This document shows, piece by piece, positions 42,643 through 50,395 of a stretch of 64,000 bases of DNA (positions are counted from its first letter, which is position 1; the number at the start of each line of letters is the position of its first letter). This DNA is from Patescibacteria group bacterium. GTDB taxonomy: Bacteria; Patescibacteria; Paceibacteria; Paceibacterales; UBA10102. The position numbers and the translations under genes were made by a program. The notes under the pieces are model-generated. The model had not been told where the DNA came from. It saw only the letters and a program-made list of their open reading frames with translations, and ran no database searches. Location of the stretch: the NCBI GenBank assembly GCA_024239055.1, contig JANBVJ010000001.1, positions 1-64,000 on the forward strand, written 5' to 3'.

Positions 42643-43491
42643 ATGCAGGAATTTATGAATAACGCTAATCAATCGGGGGGAGAGGGAATTAGAGCCAGAC
42701 AGCCAGGCGGGTTAAGCGCCAAGAGAGGATTTTCTATTGGATTAATTACTTTTCTTTTTATTATCATGGTGCTGAATTTTCCTTTCGGCACAGTGGGAGC
42801 GGGTGAAAGGGGAGTGCAGTTACGATTTGGGGCAGTTACCGGAAAAGTCTTTAACGAAGGATTATATTTCCGTATTCCATTTGTTGAGCGTGTTCAAAAG
42901 ATGGATGTAAAGATACAAAAGGATGAGGTTGCAGCTAGTGCCGCCTCAAAGGATTTGCAGATTGTAACTTCAAGAATTGCCTTAAACTATCATCTTGATC
43001 CTGATGCCGTAAATAAAATCTGGCAGGAAGTTGGAAGAGATTATAATACCCGTATTATTGCGCCTTCCATTCAGGAAGCGGTAAAGGCGGAATCTGCTAA
43101 GTTCACCGCAGAGGAATTGATTACAAAGAGAGAAGATGTAAAGGAGAAGATAAAAGCAAATCTTGCAGTAAGATTGCTGGAGCGTTCAATTATAGTGGAT
43201 GAGTTTAATATTATTGACTTTGAGTTTTCTGCAGCATTTAACACTGCGATTGAGGCTAAGGTTACGGCGGAACAACTAAAGCTTAAGGCAGATAGAGATT
43301 TGGAAAGAATAAAAATTGAGGCTGAACAAAAGATAGCTGATGCTAGAGGGAAAGCTGAGGCAATAAGGATTGAAGCTGTGGCCTTGAGACAGAATGCTCA
43401 GGTGGTAGAACTTAGATGGATAGAAAAATGGGATGGAAAAGTTCCGCTATATTGGGGAGAGGCAAGTCCGTTTATAGGAATAAACAGGTAG
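42643..43491 (+). CDS. SPFH/prohibitin family membrane protein
   Basis: The protein has a single membrane segment near residues 29-48, then the SPFH domain (GERGVQLRFGAVTGKVFNEGLYFRIP; split for quoting: LRFGAVTGKV, GLYFRIPFVERV) and a charged coiled coil (EAKVTAEQLKLKADRDLERI, ~205-260). Prohibitin-like proteins form ring scaffolds that organise membranes and proteases. 282 residues. An ATG at 42655, 8 nt after AGGA, is an alternative start. Confidence 0.9.
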   Translation: MQEFMNNANQSGGEGIRARQPGGLSAKRGFSIGLITFLFIIMVLNFPFGTVGAGERGVQLRFGAVTGKVFNEGLYFRIPFVERVQKMDVKIQKDEVAASAASKDLQIVTSRIALNYHLDPDAVNKIWQEVGRDYNTRIIAPSIQEAVKAESAKFTAEELITKREDVKEKIKANLAVRLLERSIIVDEFNIIDFEFSAAFNTAIEAKVTAEQLKLKADRDLERIKIEAEQKIADARGKAEAIRIEAVALRQNAQVVELRWIEKWDGKVPLYWGEASPFIGINR

Positions 43492-43513
43492 TTTCTTATT
43501 ATTAAAAAAAAGG

Positions 43514-43544
43514 AGACAACGTTTTTGTTGTCTACTTTCTTTTT
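43514..43544 (+). terminator. SPFH gene terminator
   Basis: AGACAAC, short loop, GTTGTCT, then a T-rich tract. Confidence 0.75.
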
Positions 43545-43547
43545 GCA

Positions 43548-43708
43548 GCTGGAGAGAGTATGCCGAGGTTTTCGTAGATAGGACGACGGCTCTACGAAAC
43601 AAAAGGAATGCGGGTGGGACGTATCCCTTATACATACTCCCTCCAGCCCTGAGGAGGAGGATTGTCTAAATCAAGAATACGATCCCAATTCTTGAACTAG
43701 ACATTTTT
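43548..43708 (+). ncRNA. Candidate structured RNA with its own terminator
   Basis: Between the SPFH and Gmad2 genes. Closing stem GCTGGAG-A-GAGTATG (43548-43562) pairs with CATACTC-C-CTCCAGC (43633-43647): 14 bp around one A/C mismatch. Inside are GTTTTCGTAGA/TCTACGAAAC and a GGGA/TCCC hairpin, giving a three-way junction. A second nested hairpin (GTCTA, TCAAGAAT ... ATTCTTGA, TAGAC at 43664-43702) then runs into ATTTTT. Could be a small RNA or a riboswitch-like leader with terminator. Class unknown. Confidence 0.5.
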
Positions 43709-43753
43709 AGAACCATATTAATTATATTTATTTATTTATATATTGTCAATAAA

Positions 43754-43781
43754 TTGTATTAATATTATTTTTTGATAAAAT
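43754..43781 (+). promoter_or_regulatory. Leaderless promoter of the Gmad2 gene
   Basis: TTGTAT, 16-nt spacer, TAAAAT, then 6 nt to the ATG at 43788. Confidence 0.5.
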
Positions 43782-43787
43782 GAAAAT

Positions 43788-44309
43788 ATGAAACAATTAC
43801 TTATTGCAGGAATCATAATTGGATTCATTCTTGCTATCGGTTACTTTTTTGATATTCCAAAAGAGAAGAGTATTACAAACTTTGAGGAGTGTGCTGCAAA
43901 GTATGCGGTTATGGAGAGTTATCCCAGGCAGTGCATGATTCCAGGTGGTGCCTCATTTGTTGAGGATATAGGAAATGAGATTGAGAAGATAGATATTATA
44001 AGAATAAATACACCAAGACCCAATCAAATAATTGAGAGCCCTTTTCAGATTACAGGAGAGGCACGGGGTAATTGGTTTTTTGAGGGAGACTTTCCAATTA
44101 GATTACTTAATGAAAATCGAGAAGAGATAGCTATTGCAATTGCGAAGGCAGAGAGTGATTGGATGGTTGAGGATTTTGTTGCATTTACCGCTACCTTGGA
44201 GTTTTCTTCAGATAGCAATAAGCGAGGAACACTTGTTTTAGAGAAGGACAATCCATCTGGTATGCCTGAGAATGACGATGCTCTATTTGTACCTGTAAAA
44301 TTTAAATAG
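43788..44309 (+). CDS. Membrane-anchored Gmad2 Ig-like domain protein
   Basis: A signal anchor (residues 4-22) is followed by FEECAAKYAVMESYPRQC, a cysteine-containing segment common in CPR secreted proteins, and then a Gmad2-type Ig-like domain (residues ~63-173): INTPRPNQIIESPFQITGEA, WFFEGDFPIRLLN, and LVLEKDNPSGMPENDDALFV are its hallmarks. Likely extracellular, function unknown. Followed 1 nt later by the SdpI-like gene. Confidence 0.8.
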   Translation: MKQLLIAGIIIGFILAIGYFFDIPKEKSITNFEECAAKYAVMESYPRQCMIPGGASFVEDIGNEIEKIDIIRINTPRPNQIIESPFQITGEARGNWFFEGDFPIRLLNENREEIAIAIAKAESDWMVEDFVAFTATLEFSSDSNKRGTLVLEKDNPSGMPENDDALFVPVKFK

Positions 44310-44310
44310 C

Positions 44311-44946
44311 ATGAAAAAGATTAATCTTATTTTATTAGCGATAATTATTCTATCTTTTGCAGTTGGTATATATGCATATCCTCAGATGCCCGATCAAGTG
44401 GCTTCACACTGGAACGCCCAAGGAGAAGTTGATGGGTATATGTCAAAGTTCTGGGGTGTATTTTTGATGCCCATTATTTCAATAGGTCTGTTCTTTTTGT
44501 TTTTCTTTATTCCAAAGATTGATCCTTTAAAAGCCAATATCGCAAAGTTCAGAAAGTACTTTGATGCCTTTATTGTTTTAATATTTCTCTTTCTCTTTTA
44601 TGTCTTCCTACTTACTATTCTTTGGAACATGGGTATGAGGTTTGATATGACTCTTTCAATAATACCGGCTTTGGCCGTCTTGTTTTACTTTATTGGAGTT
44701 CTTATTGAGAACACAAAACGCAACTGGTTTATTGGTATTCGCACACCATGGACTCTTAGTAGTGACACAGTATGGGAGAAGACACATCAAGTCGGAGGGA
44801 AGCTTTTTCGGGTTGTGGGAGTATTAACTCTAATCGGAGTTTTCTTTTCAGACTATATAGTATACTTCGTGGTTGTCCCAGCAGTTTCAGTTGCCATCTT
44901 TGCCTTTGCCTATTCTTATTTCCTCTATCAAAAAGAGATAAAATAA
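44311..44946 (+). CDS. SdpI/DUF1648 family membrane protein
   Basis: The 211-residue protein has about six hydrophobic helices. The N-terminus has the DUF1648 pattern (YPQMPDQVASHWNAQGEVDGY, quoted as QVASHWNAQGEVDGY) and the later segment FIGIRTPWTLSSDTVWEKTH is the SdpI signature. SdpI in Bacillus gives immunity to the SdpC toxin, but most homologues are uncharacterised. Co-transcribed with the Gmad2 gene. Confidence 0.85.
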   Translation: MKKINLILLAIIILSFAVGIYAYPQMPDQVASHWNAQGEVDGYMSKFWGVFLMPIISIGLFFLFFFIPKIDPLKANIAKFRKYFDAFIVLIFLFLFYVFLLTILWNMGMRFDMTLSIIPALAVLFYFIGVLIENTKRNWFIGIRTPWTLSSDTVWEKTHQVGGKLFRVVGVLTLIGVFFSDYIVYFVVVPAVSVAIFAFAYSYFLYQKEIK

Positions 44947-44973
44947 AAACACCCATCTTCTAAGATGTTTTAG

Positions 44974-45792
44974 TTATTTGTCGAACTCTGAAAAGTCTGG
45001 ATTTACAAGACGATTCTTTTCGTTAATCTGGTTAATGCGTTCTACGTCTTCTAAGCTGAGATTCCACTCAAGAGACTTAAAGTTGCCTTCAATATGTTCT
45101 GGGTTGCTTGACTTTGGAATGGTTACAATGCCTTTTTGCATCTCCCAGTTTAATATTATTTGAGCCGCACTCTTTTCATATTGTTTAGTGAGCTCTTGTA
45201 TAATCGGATGTTGAAGATCTTCACCTCTGCCAATGGGGGAGTAGGCGGTTAGAATAATATTGTTTTGATTACAAAACTCTAAAAGCTCTTTTTGGTTCAG
45301 GGTTGGGTGAAACTCCACCTGGTTTATAGAAAACTGAATGCCTGTATCCATAGCTTCCTTTAGATGATTAATGGTGAAGTTTGATACTCCAATTGCTTTT
45401 GTAAGTCCTTGTTCTTTTAGTTCATTCATTGCTTGCAGCGTTTCAGCAATAGGAACCTCAGAATCGGGCCAGTGAATAAGATAGAGATCAAGGTAATCAA
45501 GCTGTAACTCATTTAATGCCGTCTTTAGGGCTTCTGGCACATCTTCCTTTCTTAGGTTGTCTCGCCATAACTTTGAGGTTACAAAGATATCTTTTCTATC
45601 AACTCCGCTTTCTTTAATGGCTTGACCCACTTCTTTATGGTTTCCGTAGGCTGCTGCCGTATCAATATGTCTGTATCCAACCTCAATGGCCTTTTTTGTG
45701 GATTTAAGACACTCATTTCCAGTAAGTTCCCAGGTTCCAAAGCCTAGAATAGGAATTGGAGCTCCTGTGTTTAGATTAAGTATTTTTTTCAT
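44974..45792 (-). CDS. Aldo/keto reductase
   Basis: NADPH-dependent carbonyl reductase with TIM-barrel fold, 272 residues. Catalytic tetrad positions are visible: Asp in HIDTAAAYGN with the Tyr just after, Lys in VTSKLWR and His in YLIHWPDS. The coenzyme loop IPKSSNPEHIEGN is near the C-terminus. Convergent with the SdpI-like gene. A minus-strand TAGAAT ends 6 nt before its ATG. Confidence 0.94.
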   Translation of the reverse strand: MKKILNLNTGAPIPILGFGTWELTGNECLKSTKKAIEVGYRHIDTAAAYGNHKEVGQAIKESGVDRKDIFVTSKLWRDNLRKEDVPEALKTALNELQLDYLDLYLIHWPDSEVPIAETLQAMNELKEQGLTKAIGVSNFTINHLKEAMDTGIQFSINQVEFHPTLNQKELLEFCNQNNIILTAYSPIGRGEDLQHPIIQELTKQYEKSAAQIILNWEMQKGIVTIPKSSNPEHIEGNFKSLEWNLSLEDVERINQINEKNRLVNPDFSEFDK

Positions 45793-45885
45793 ACCAGTAT
45801 TCTATCATTTCTGCATACTTTAACAAAATATAATTAATTTTATTAAGGTTGTTAATAAATAGCGCCACTTTTTTAAAATAAGGAG

Positions 45886-45891
45886 TATAAT
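45886..45891 (+). promoter_or_regulatory. -10 element, leaderless, YRSSVTGRF small protein
   Basis: TATAAT exactly 6 nt before the ATG at 45898. Confidence 0.55.
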
Positions 45892-45897
45892 AAAGAT

Positions 45898-46020
45898 ATG
45901 GCAAAGGTCAAAAGAAAAACTGTATATCGAAGCTCGGTTACCGGCAGATTTGTCAGTAAAGCTGATGCTAAACGTCGTCCGAGTAAAACAGAGAAGGAGC
46001 GGGTTCGTGTAAAGAACTAG
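45898..46020 (+). CDS. Small basic YRSxxTGRFV protein (40 aa)
   Basis: The product MAKVKRKTVYRSSVTGRFVS... matches a widely distributed group of ~40-70 residue proteins with the YRSxxTGRFVxKxxA motif, often mislabelled in databases as a transporter. Function unknown. It is too small for a membrane role and strongly basic, so nucleic-acid contact is plausible. Confidence 0.65.
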   Translation: MAKVKRKTVYRSSVTGRFVSKADAKRRPSKTEKERVRVKN

Positions 46021-46055
46021 GTCGATTTTCTTGTTTAAGTAAATAATACACAAAT

Positions 46056-46550
46056 ATGAGAAGTATTTTAGAAAAGACTGTGTGGTCCTTATTGCGTATT
46101 GGTATGGGTTGGATCTTTTTCTGGGCATTTATTGATAAACTCTGGGGATTGGGATTCACAACAAAACCAGAAAGCGCATGGCTTGAGGGTGGCTCTCCTA
46201 CACTTGGATTTCTTAACTTTGCAACAAAAGGCCCTTTTGCAGATGTTTTTCAGGGATTAGCCGGTAGTTCTATTGTTGACTGGGTGTTTATGGCAGGACT
46301 CTTATTCGTTGGAGTTGCTCTTATCCTTGGTATTGCAATGAAGTTGGCAGCCTACTCTGGAGCTTTAATGATGATATTGATGTATGTAGCTGGTTTTATT
46401 CCTCCAGAACATAACCCAATTTTAGATGACCACATCATCTACGCCTTTTTACTACTTGGATTGTATTTCTCAGGTTCTGGCCGTTGGCTAGGATTTGGTT
46501 CTTTATGGTCCCGTACTTTTATTGCAAGGAAAATACCTATTCTTAGATAG
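46056..46550 (+). CDS. DoxX family membrane protein
   Basis: Four hydrophobic helices in 164 residues with the DoxX pattern (LLRIGMGWIFFWAFIDKLWG at the start; GVALILGIAMKLAAYSGALM mid-way). DoxX-type proteins are linked to quinone-coupled redox reactions or redox stress membranes. A TAATAC box lies 6 nt before the ATG. Confidence 0.85.
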   Translation: MRSILEKTVWSLLRIGMGWIFFWAFIDKLWGLGFTTKPESAWLEGGSPTLGFLNFATKGPFADVFQGLAGSSIVDWVFMAGLLFVGVALILGIAMKLAAYSGALMMILMYVAGFIPPEHNPILDDHIIYAFLLLGLYFSGSGRWLGFGSLWSRTFIARKIPILR

Positions 46551-46556
46551 AAGTTT

Positions 46557-46727
46557 ATGGTTCGAGAAGTACAGAAAGATAATGTAGTACGCTTTCAATG
46601 TGAGGAATGTGGACTTTTATATGTAGAAAAGGATATTGCTGAGAAGTGTCAGACATGGTGTGCAGAACATAAGAGCTGCAACCTTGAGATTACAAAATAT
46701 GCAATTGAAGATTCTTCTAATGCTTGA
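46557..46727 (+). CDS. Small CxxC zinc-binding protein (56 aa)
   Basis: The short product contains CEECGLLYVEKDIAEKCQ, then TWCAEHKSCNLEI, a five-cysteine/one-histidine arrangement like small archaeal and CPR proteins found beside DoxX genes. Probably binds zinc or takes part in redox. Starts 6 nt after doxX, so likely an operon partner. The stop codon overlaps a TTGACA that may serve the next gene. Confidence 0.65.
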   Translation: MVREVQKDNVVRFQCEECGLLYVEKDIAEKCQTWCAEHKSCNLEITKYAIEDSSNA

Positions 46728-46824
46728 CAAAGAATCTTGCAGATGAGATTATCAGTATCGTGTACTCTAGTCGAGGTACTTTTCATGTCGCAAGAGCAGC
46801 GAGGCATGAATACTTGAACTAAAA

Positions 46825-47130
46825 ATGGCAGAAGAAAATAATGGGGGATCGTCTTTTGACCGTCCCACGGTAAAGGGAAACTGGACATGCGCTGAGTGCT
46901 CTGGTCAAATCACAGAATTAAGATTTGAACCCAGGGAGGGAAGTGATGTCTATTGTCTTGAGTGTTTTCGCAGTAGAAATCCACGCAGCAATTCTTCATT
47001 TGAACGGAAAATGATAAAGGGAGATTGGAGTTGTGTTGATTGTTCAACTTCAATAACAGAACTTCCTTTTCAACCGCGAGAGGGAAGTGAGCTCAGATGC
47101 CGAGAGTGTTACGCAAAGAACAAGTCCTAA
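46825..47130 (+). CDS. Tandem zinc-ribbon protein
   Basis: Two ~35-residue repeats, each CxEC/CxDC...IT.L.F.PREGS...C.EC (residues ~21-48 and ~68-95). Each repeat supplies four cysteines for one zinc. The IT.LPF.PREGS..RC.EC pattern is shared by CxxC-ribbon proteins common in CPR genomes. Likely a protein- or nucleic-acid-binding adaptor. A ~80-nt leader with a TTCATG/CATGAA hairpin precedes it; no good Shine-Dalgarno. Confidence 0.7.
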   Translation: MAEENNGGSSFDRPTVKGNWTCAECSGQITELRFEPREGSDVYCLECFRSRNPRSNSSFERKMIKGDWSCVDCSTSITELPFQPREGSELRCRECYAKNKS

Positions 47131-47142
47131 TAAAAGACACAG

Positions 47143-47169
47143 CCCGCCAGTATAGGCGGGTTTTGTTTT
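47143..47169 (+). terminator. Terminator of tandem zinc-ribbon gene
   Basis: CCCGCC...GGCGGG then TTTTGTTTT. Confidence 0.85.
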
Positions 47170-47182
47170 GGAAAAGAAAAGC

Positions 47183-47316
47183 GGGAGGGAAGACAAAAAC
47201 ATGCACGGATTGTCGTTGTCTTCCCTCCCTGATCCGCAGCTGAACACTTATGAGTTCCAATTCCACATTCCTGCCCTGGCTGGCCGGCTGGTGGGCATGC
47301 CTCTGCCCTAGCCGGC
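47183..47316. other. GC-rich intergenic region with two strong hairpins
   Basis: The 305-base gap before uppP contains a perfect 14-bp inverted repeat (GGGAGGGAAGACAA at 47183-47196 with its complement at 47216-47229) and a nested hairpin (GCCGGCT, GGGCA ... TGCCC, AGCCGGC at 47283-47316). The segment is clearly richer in GC than its surroundings. I see no gene; neither stem ends in a T tract. Possible small RNA or decayed insertion. Confidence 0.5.
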
Positions 47317-47397
47317 TTGTGGGCACGACACACGGAATTTTGGGAAGTCCTTTGCATTCAAGCGGATTTAACTTCTTTATATCTTTTGTGAGATATT

Positions 47398-47426
47398 TTG
47401 TCAATGATTTAAATATTAGGTATAGT
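47398..47426 (+). promoter_or_regulatory. uppP promoter
   Basis: TTGTCA, 17-nt spacer, TATAGT; ATG codons 9 and 12 nt after the -10. Confidence 0.65.
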
Positions 47427-47435
47427 GATAGATAT

Positions 47436-48230
47436 ATGATGTTAGAACAGTTTGTCTTGGGTATTGTTCAGGGAATTACTGAATGGCTCCCTATTAGTTC
47501 AGAAGGTATGGTGGTATTAACAAAGACCACCTTCTTTTCTGATGCGAGTGGTTTGGGAGTTATAATACAACATGCAATATTCTTGCATCTTGGGACTTTT
47601 TTTGCAGCCTTAGTATATTTAAGAAAGGATGTTTTGTTTCTTCTTTCCTCAACATTTCAGTTTCAGAAGGCAGAGGAGGAGACAAAGAGCATGATACGGT
47701 TCTTACTTATTACTACTGTTGTAACTGGCATTGTTGGCTTTGGATTATTCCAATTGATTTCTGAGATTGATGATGTAGCTGTCATTACCGGAAAGTCTAT
47801 TGCGATGCTCATAGGTGTTTTGCTGTTGGTGACGGGATTCATGCAAGTGTGGCTGCACAAGAGCGGTCAGAGAAAAGGGGATATAAATAACTTGGAATCT
47901 TTTGTATTTGGAGCGGTACAGGGTTTATCTGCTCTACCAGGACTATCTCGCTCAGCTCTTACTGTTTCTGCTTTTCTATTGCGTGGTTTTGACAAGACGT
48001 ATGCCCTGCGGACAAGCTTTTTAATGTCTCTACCTGTTTTACTGGGAGGGAATGTTATTTTAGCACTTGGTGATTTTGTCTGGGATTCTACTATGATAAT
48101 TGGTCTTCTTGCCTCGTTTGTAGCTGGTCTTCTTTCTATGCATTTCTTACTTAAGGTAGCAGTGAAGATGAACTTTGGATATTTTGTACTGGCCTTTGGA
48201 ATTCTTACCCTTGCCTTTGCTTTGATATAA
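47436..48230 (+). CDS. uppP: Undecaprenyl-diphosphatase
   Basis: Recycles the undecaprenyl carrier for peptidoglycan and surface polysaccharide. The 264-residue membrane protein has the two BacA motifs: GITEWLPISSEGMVVL (residues ~12-27; the usual STGH is SEGM here, so the family His is absent) and LPGLSRSALTVSAFLLRG (~168-185). About eight hydrophobic helices. A longer in-frame start upstream is rejected because it crosses the promoter and GC-rich hairpins. Confidence 0.9.
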   Translation: MMLEQFVLGIVQGITEWLPISSEGMVVLTKTTFFSDASGLGVIIQHAIFLHLGTFFAALVYLRKDVLFLLSSTFQFQKAEEETKSMIRFLLITTVVTGIVGFGLFQLISEIDDVAVITGKSIAMLIGVLLLVTGFMQVWLHKSGQRKGDINNLESFVFGAVQGLSALPGLSRSALTVSAFLLRGFDKTYALRTSFLMSLPVLLGGNVILALGDFVWDSTMIIGLLASFVAGLLSMHFLLKVAVKMNFGYFVLAFGILTLAFALI

Positions 48231-48235
48231 TATGA

Positions 48236-48241
48236 TATACT
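48236..48241 (+). promoter_or_regulatory. -10 element, leaderless, thioredoxin-like gene
   Basis: TATACT exactly 6 nt before the ATG at 48248. Confidence 0.55.
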
Positions 48242-48247
48242 AATGAT

Positions 48248-48613
48248 ATGAAAAATTTAATTGTAGGACTTGTTATTGTAGGAGTTATTGGAGGAATTGG
48301 CTTTTTAATATATCAGAATAATTCACTTCCCGGAGAGCACGATGAACTGGCTCAGTGTTTGAGTGATAATGGAGTAAAGATGTTTGGAGCATACTGGTGT
48401 CCTGCCTGTAAACAGCAGATAAGAGAATTTTCAAAGAGTTTTAAGTATGTGGATTATGTAGAATGTTCTTTGCCGAACCGCGGAGGGCAGACTGCAAATT
48501 GTGAAGAACAAGAGATTACTTCTTATCCTACATGGGAGTTTTCAGATGGAGAAAGAGTATTAGGAGTACTTTCTTTAGGCAAGTTGGCTGAGAAAGCAGG
48601 GTGTAAGTTCTAA
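48248..48613 (+). CDS. Membrane-anchored thioredoxin-like protein
   Basis: One signal anchor (residues 3-22) and a small thioredoxin fold with the redox motif WCPAC (~51-55), a cis-Pro-like YPTW (~97) and an extra cysteine pair. It resembles the thioredoxin domain associated with VKOR-type disulfide systems. Likely handles disulfides outside the membrane. The ROK gene starts 4 nt later. Confidence 0.82.
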   Translation: MKNLIVGLVIVGVIGGIGFLIYQNNSLPGEHDELAQCLSDNGVKMFGAYWCPACKQQIREFSKSFKYVDYVECSLPNRGGQTANCEEQEITSYPTWEFSDGERVLGVLSLGKLAEKAGCKF

Positions 48614-48617
48614 TCTT

Positions 48618-49430
48618 ATGTATCTTTTATTTGATATTGGGGGGACTAAGACTCGCATTGCACTTTCCAAAGACGGCAAGAAGTTTGAAGAGCCTGTAAT
48701 TTTTAAAACCCCTCAGAAGTTTAAACAGGGGATTTCTGTTTTTCAAAAGACTGCAAAAGAACTGACAAAAGGAGAGAAGATTGTAAAAGCTGCCGGTGCT
48801 ATTTCAGGTCCTCTTAATAAGGAGCATTCAATGGTAATAAATGCTTCTAATCTGAAAGATTGGAATAATAAACCATTGCAAAAGGAGTTGGAGAAGATTT
48901 TATCTACTCCTGTGGTTATTGAGAATGATGCCTCACTAGTTGGATTGGGAGAGGCGGTATACGGAGCAGGAAAGGGATATGATATTGTAGCCTATATTAC
49001 AGTAAGTACCGGAGTTGGAGGTGCACGTATTGTGAATAAAAAAATAGATGCCTCTTCTATGGGTTTTGAGCCAGGGCATCAGATTATTAATATTGGGGAA
49101 GAGGGATTTAAGGATTTAGAATCATATATTTCGGGAGCTGATATAAAGGCAAAATATGGAATGGAGCCTTATGAGATTGAAAACGAAGCCGTGTTTGAGG
49201 AGTTAGCTGAGGTTTTGGCCTATGGTTTGAATAATACTATTGTGCACTGGTCTCCAGATATTGTGGTACTTGGAGGTCCAATGATTACGGGTGATCCTGC
49301 TATTCCTTTTAAGAGTATTCAAAAGCACGTATCTAATATTCTTAAGATATTTCCTACGCCTCCTGTGATAAAGAAGGCTGAGCTTGATAGTACAGGTGGA
49401 TTATATGGAGCTCTTGTACTTTTGAAATGA
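48618..49430 (+). CDS. ROK family sugar kinase-like protein
   Basis: The 270-residue protein begins LLFDIGGTKTRIALS (ATP phosphate 1 motif), has GAISGPL and IENDASLVGLGEAVYGAGKG (substrate Asp) and TVSTGVGGARIV (phosphate 2). The usual ROK zinc motif (CxCGxxGCxE) is absent: the position after GHQ contains no cysteines. Likely a glucokinase or related hexokinase, or a sensor. It would feed the pentose phosphate/isomerase operon nearby, by inference. Confidence 0.85.
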   Translation: MYLLFDIGGTKTRIALSKDGKKFEEPVIFKTPQKFKQGISVFQKTAKELTKGEKIVKAAGAISGPLNKEHSMVINASNLKDWNNKPLQKELEKILSTPVVIENDASLVGLGEAVYGAGKGYDIVAYITVSTGVGGARIVNKKIDASSMGFEPGHQIINIGEEGFKDLESYISGADIKAKYGMEPYEIENEAVFEELAEVLAYGLNNTIVHWSPDIVVLGGPMITGDPAIPFKSIQKHVSNILKIFPTPPVIKKAELDSTGGLYGALVLLK

Positions 49431-49432
49431 GA

Positions 49433-49465
49433 AAAGAGGCGTTGTTGTAAAACGAACGCCTCTTT
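49433..49465. terminator. Bidirectional terminator
   Basis: Perfect 11-bp stem AAAGAGGCGTT/AACGCCTCTTT between two convergent genes; the zinc-ribbon stop codon on the minus strand lies inside it. Confidence 0.8.
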
Positions 49466-49637
49466 AGGATGTTTTTACTGGTGCTTTGGATTTTGCAACT
49501 ATTTTTTCAAACATCTCTTTTGAGGGATATTTGTTAAAACCGCACTGTAGACATTGAAGCAAGAACATTCTGTATTCGTCATCATCCGCATGTATGTCAC
49601 CAGTATTACATCTGGGACATGATTTAAAATAGATCAT
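49464..49637 (-). CDS. Small zinc-ribbon protein (57 aa)
   Basis: The product MIYFKSCPRCNTGDIHADDD continues to FLLQCLQCGFNKYP: two CxxC pairs about 22 residues apart form a rubredoxin/zinc-ribbon-like site. The GGGAGGTG ribosome site lies 4 nt before the ATG. It is downstream of truB on the same strand and has its own TTGACA-like promoter inside the end of truB. Function unknown; such ribbons often bind nucleic acid. Confidence 0.7.
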   Translation of the reverse strand: MIYFKSCPRCNTGDIHADDDEYRMFLLQCLQCGFNKYPSKEMFEKIVAKSKAPVKTS

Positions 49638-49677
49638 TGTTCACCTCCCAGTGTTGACTGTATTCTATTTATGATAT

Positions 49678-50340
49678 CTATTTGATTTTGTCAATCTTAT
49701 ATTTATTAGAAAGGTCTTGTAGGGTGATACTGTCTGAGAGCAGATATTCTCCAACGCGTGTTCTTGTTAGCTCTTTAAGATAGGCGCCCGTTCCTAGCTT
49801 TTTTCCAATATCTTGAGCTAGTACTCTTATATATGTTCCAGCAGAACATGTGATTCTGAGTTTAATAAAAGGAGGTTGAAACTCAACAATTGTGATATCT
49901 GATATTACTATATCACGGGGGGAGAGCGTGAATTCCTCTCCTCTTCTTTTTCGCTTGTATGCAGGAGTTCCTTTTACCTTAATAGCTGAGTAGAGAGGAG
50001 GAGTCTGCTGTATTGTTCCTGTAAATTCTTTGAGTACTTGTAAAAGTTCTTCTTTTGTAATGTCCCTTAATTTTCCTGTATCTGTTATCTTTCCTTCTGG
50101 GTCTCCTGTATCACTCTCTTTGCCTAACTCTATTGTTGCCTCATATTCTTTCTCGCTATCTTGTGATAGCGCACCCAAAAGCTTTGTTGTTTCTCTTGTG
50201 ACTCCAACAACAAGTACGCCAGTTGCAAAGGGATCCAGTGTTCCTGCGTGGCCTACTCGTTTCTCACCTGTGATTCTCCTTACCTCATCCACCACGTCGT
50301 GAGAGGTTATTCCTTTTGGTTTGTTTATATTCAATAACAT
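49678..50340 (-). CDS. truB: tRNA pseudouridine(55) synthase
   Basis: Makes pseudouridine 55 in the T loop of tRNAs. The 220-residue protein starts MLLNINKPKGITSHDVV, with the catalytic Asp in GHAGTLDPFATGVLVVG (~37-53), the KEYEATIELG segment and SAGTYIRVLAQDIG. It lacks a full PUA tail. A longer in-frame frame exists upstream but TACAAT lies 6 nt before this ATG on the minus strand, fixing the start. Confidence 0.94.
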   Translation of the reverse strand: MLLNINKPKGITSHDVVDEVRRITGEKRVGHAGTLDPFATGVLVVGVTRETTKLLGALSQDSEKEYEATIELGKESDTGDPEGKITDTGKLRDITKEELLQVLKEFTGTIQQTPPLYSAIKVKGTPAYKRKRRGEEFTLSPRDIVISDITIVEFQPPFIKLRITCSAGTYIRVLAQDIGKKLGTGAYLKELTRTRVGEYLLSDSITLQDLSNKYKIDKIK

Positions 50341-50382
50341 GACTGCATTGTACTCCTTATGGCATGAATGCAGTAGTTCAGC

Positions 50383-50388
50383 TACAAT
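50383..50388 (+). promoter_or_regulatory. -10 element of the FAD oxidase gene
   Basis: TACAAT 7 nt before the ATG at 50396; the divergent truB promoter (TACAAT on the minus strand, 50347-50352) lies 31 bp away. Confidence 0.45.
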
Positions 50389-50395
50389 AAGATAT

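Noticed and set aside
43600..43660. Hammerhead-type ribozyme (CTGAGGA and GAAA present)
   Set aside because: The order and stems needed for a hammerhead core do not fit the observed helices.
47250..47435. Longer N-terminus for uppP
   Set aside because: It would cross the GC-rich hairpins and the promoter; UppP family proteins begin near MLEQFVLGIVQG.
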